From positions 21,519 through 85,518 of the forward strand of contig CAITDR010000566.1 of the NCBI GenBank assembly GCA_903891165.1: a DNA stretch of 64,000 nt, written 5' to 3'. Of the stretch, positions 62,853 through 64,000 are shown piece by piece. The notes beneath the pieces are model-generated. The model did not search any database, was not told the origin of the DNA, and saw only the letters and a program-made list of their open reading frames with translations. Both the position numbers and the translations under genes were made by a program. Source of the DNA: an uncultured Pseudomonadota bacterium. Lineage in GTDB: Bacteria > Myxococcota_A > UBA796 > SXON01. The stretch's first letter is position 1, and each line of letters starts with the position of its first letter.

Positions 62853-63506
62853 ATGGCCCGTATCGAAAAACGCGATGTCAGCTTGAATGCCCAGCTCGAC
62901 GAGATGGAGCATCGGATCAGCCTGCTTAAGATGCAGTATGAAAAATACTTCACCGGTCTGGAGAAGATAGAGCCGCTGAAGGATCGGGAGGCGCTCAAGC
63001 GTGAGGTGCGAGATCTTTTGTCTGATCCGATGAAGAATCCGGCCCAGCGCTTCCGCTTTCAGCAGATCAAAGCTCGGCTTCAGAGTTATGAGCTGTACTG
63101 GACCCGAAATCTGGTGCAGATGGAGCGTGGGACACATCCAAAAATGAAGTTCCGGGCCGACCTTAAGCTGCCGAAGCCAGGCGACGCTGTGCCTGAGGCG
63201 GCGGTCGAGCCGCTGATGAGTGCGGAGCAGGAGGAGGTACTCCGGCGCCGTCAAGAGCTTCAGGAGCGCGAAGAGCGTGCGTACAAGATGGTCTTTGACA
63301 AGTATATCGAAGCGCGTGGCAAGTGTGGCCAGAGCACCGACCTCTCCTTCGACACCATGCGCACCGTCCTTCGCCAGCAGGTGCGCCAGATCAAGTCTAC
63401 CTTCGGGGTTGAAAGCGTGAAGTTCAAGATTTCGGTGGAGGATGGCAAAGCCAAGGTCAAGGCGGTGCCGGTGCAGCAGGATGGCACCCCGAAGGCAGCA
63501 AGCTAA
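62853..63506 (+). CDS. MXAN_5187 C-terminal-domain-like protein
   Basis: LDEMEHRISLLKMQYEKYFTGLEKIEPLKDREALKREVRDLLSDPMKNPAQRFRFQQIKARLQSYELYWTRNLVQMERGTHP. Confidence 0.7.
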   Translation: MARIEKRDVSLNAQLDEMEHRISLLKMQYEKYFTGLEKIEPLKDREALKREVRDLLSDPMKNPAQRFRFQQIKARLQSYELYWTRNLVQMERGTHPKMKFRADLKLPKPGDAVPEAAVEPLMSAEQEEVLRRRQELQEREERAYKMVFDKYIEARGKCGQSTDLSFDTMRTVLRQQVRQIKSTFGVESVKFKISVEDGKAKVKAVPVQQDGTPKAAS

Positions 63507-63958
63507 TGGACGCGTTGAAGCAGGCTTTATCGGGCGCCTTGGGGATAGCGCCTCCGCCTCCGCCTCCGCAGAGTCCTCTGCCCGATCCAATGTCTTCTCC
63601 CTGGGTTTCTCAGCTCCGGCTGCTTCGTGCGCAGATCCCCGCAGATCCCAGCCTGGGCCAGCTTCGGCAACGTTCGGATGCCCTGGTCAAAGAGCTGAAG
63701 AAGGCAGGAAGAAATCGGGATGCTTCGGAGCTGCAGAAGCTGCGGGAGGATTTTGAGAAGGCCCGCGACAAGGCCGCTTGGGGCGAGATTAAGGGCCTTT
63801 TTGAGCGCATGGAGCTGCCTGATCGCGCCTATCGGGCCTTGAAGCAGGCGGAAAACCTGGACTCGGTGGCGGTGTTGGGCCGCCTGGAGAAAAAGGGGGA
63901 GAGCCTGAAGGGGGCGGGTGCGGATCGTGTCCGGGACACACTCTTGGGGAAGAGCTGA
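63506..63958 (+). CDS. conserved hypothetical helical protein
   Basis: Start overlaps the previous stop; coding-like composition; helical charged C-half. Confidence 0.6.
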   Translation: MDALKQALSGALGIAPPPPPPQSPLPDPMSSPWVSQLRLLRAQIPADPSLGQLRQRSDALVKELKKAGRNRDASELQKLREDFEKARDKAAWGEIKGLFERMELPDRAYRALKQAENLDSVAVLGRLEKKGESLKGAGADRVRDTLLGKS

Positions 63959-64000
63959 TGTGGTATACTGGTGGGGAGGTGCATATGCGCGAGAGGAATC

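Noticed and set aside
1-64000. tRNA/rRNA genes, transposases, integrases, phage genes, restriction or toxin-antitoxin modules
   Set aside because: Scanned for characteristic motifs and ORFs; none found. A tRNAscan-SE/Infernal run would be needed to exclude short RNAs definitively.

Overview
High-GC bacterial chromosomal segment, densely coding. It is probably from the Myxococcota or a relative; this is an inference from the many short lipoproteins, DxDxDGD metal-binding repeat proteins, PEGA/Pro-Ala Ser/Thr kinases and a MXAN_5187-like protein. I support about 55 protein-coding genes, one cobalamin riboswitch and several hairpin terminators. I saw no tRNA, rRNA, CRISPR array, transposase or phage module. 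Recognisable loci are: a B12-riboswitch-controlled btuB operon with beta-propeller lipoproteins; a DegT/StrS plus two radical-SAM cluster; a DctPQM TRAP transporter; a DpgA-type type III PKS operon; lgt-murJ; a FabL-like reductase; a Gld-like ABC transporter; an operon with two radical SAM genes and a JAMM protease; atpI/B/E; rocD; an M16 peptidase pair; and psd. The observations I rate highest are: (1) riboswitch-btuB-beta-propeller lipoprotein, a possible analogue of Bacteroides BtuB/BtuG; (2) recurrent TANNNT-N6-start spacing implying leaderless transcripts, including divergent pairs that share one symmetric -10; (3) ultra-short (7-10 aa), mostly uncharged lipoprotein signal peptides; (4) a 22-bp palindrome CGTGACTC-N6-GAGTCACG at three convergent gene junctions; (5) a four-hairpin 5' leader on an Ig-like lipoprotein mRNA; (6) the rSAM-rSAM/SPASM-JAMM cassette; (7) a partial dpg operon. 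All product calls come from reading the translations and recalling families; no searches were run.
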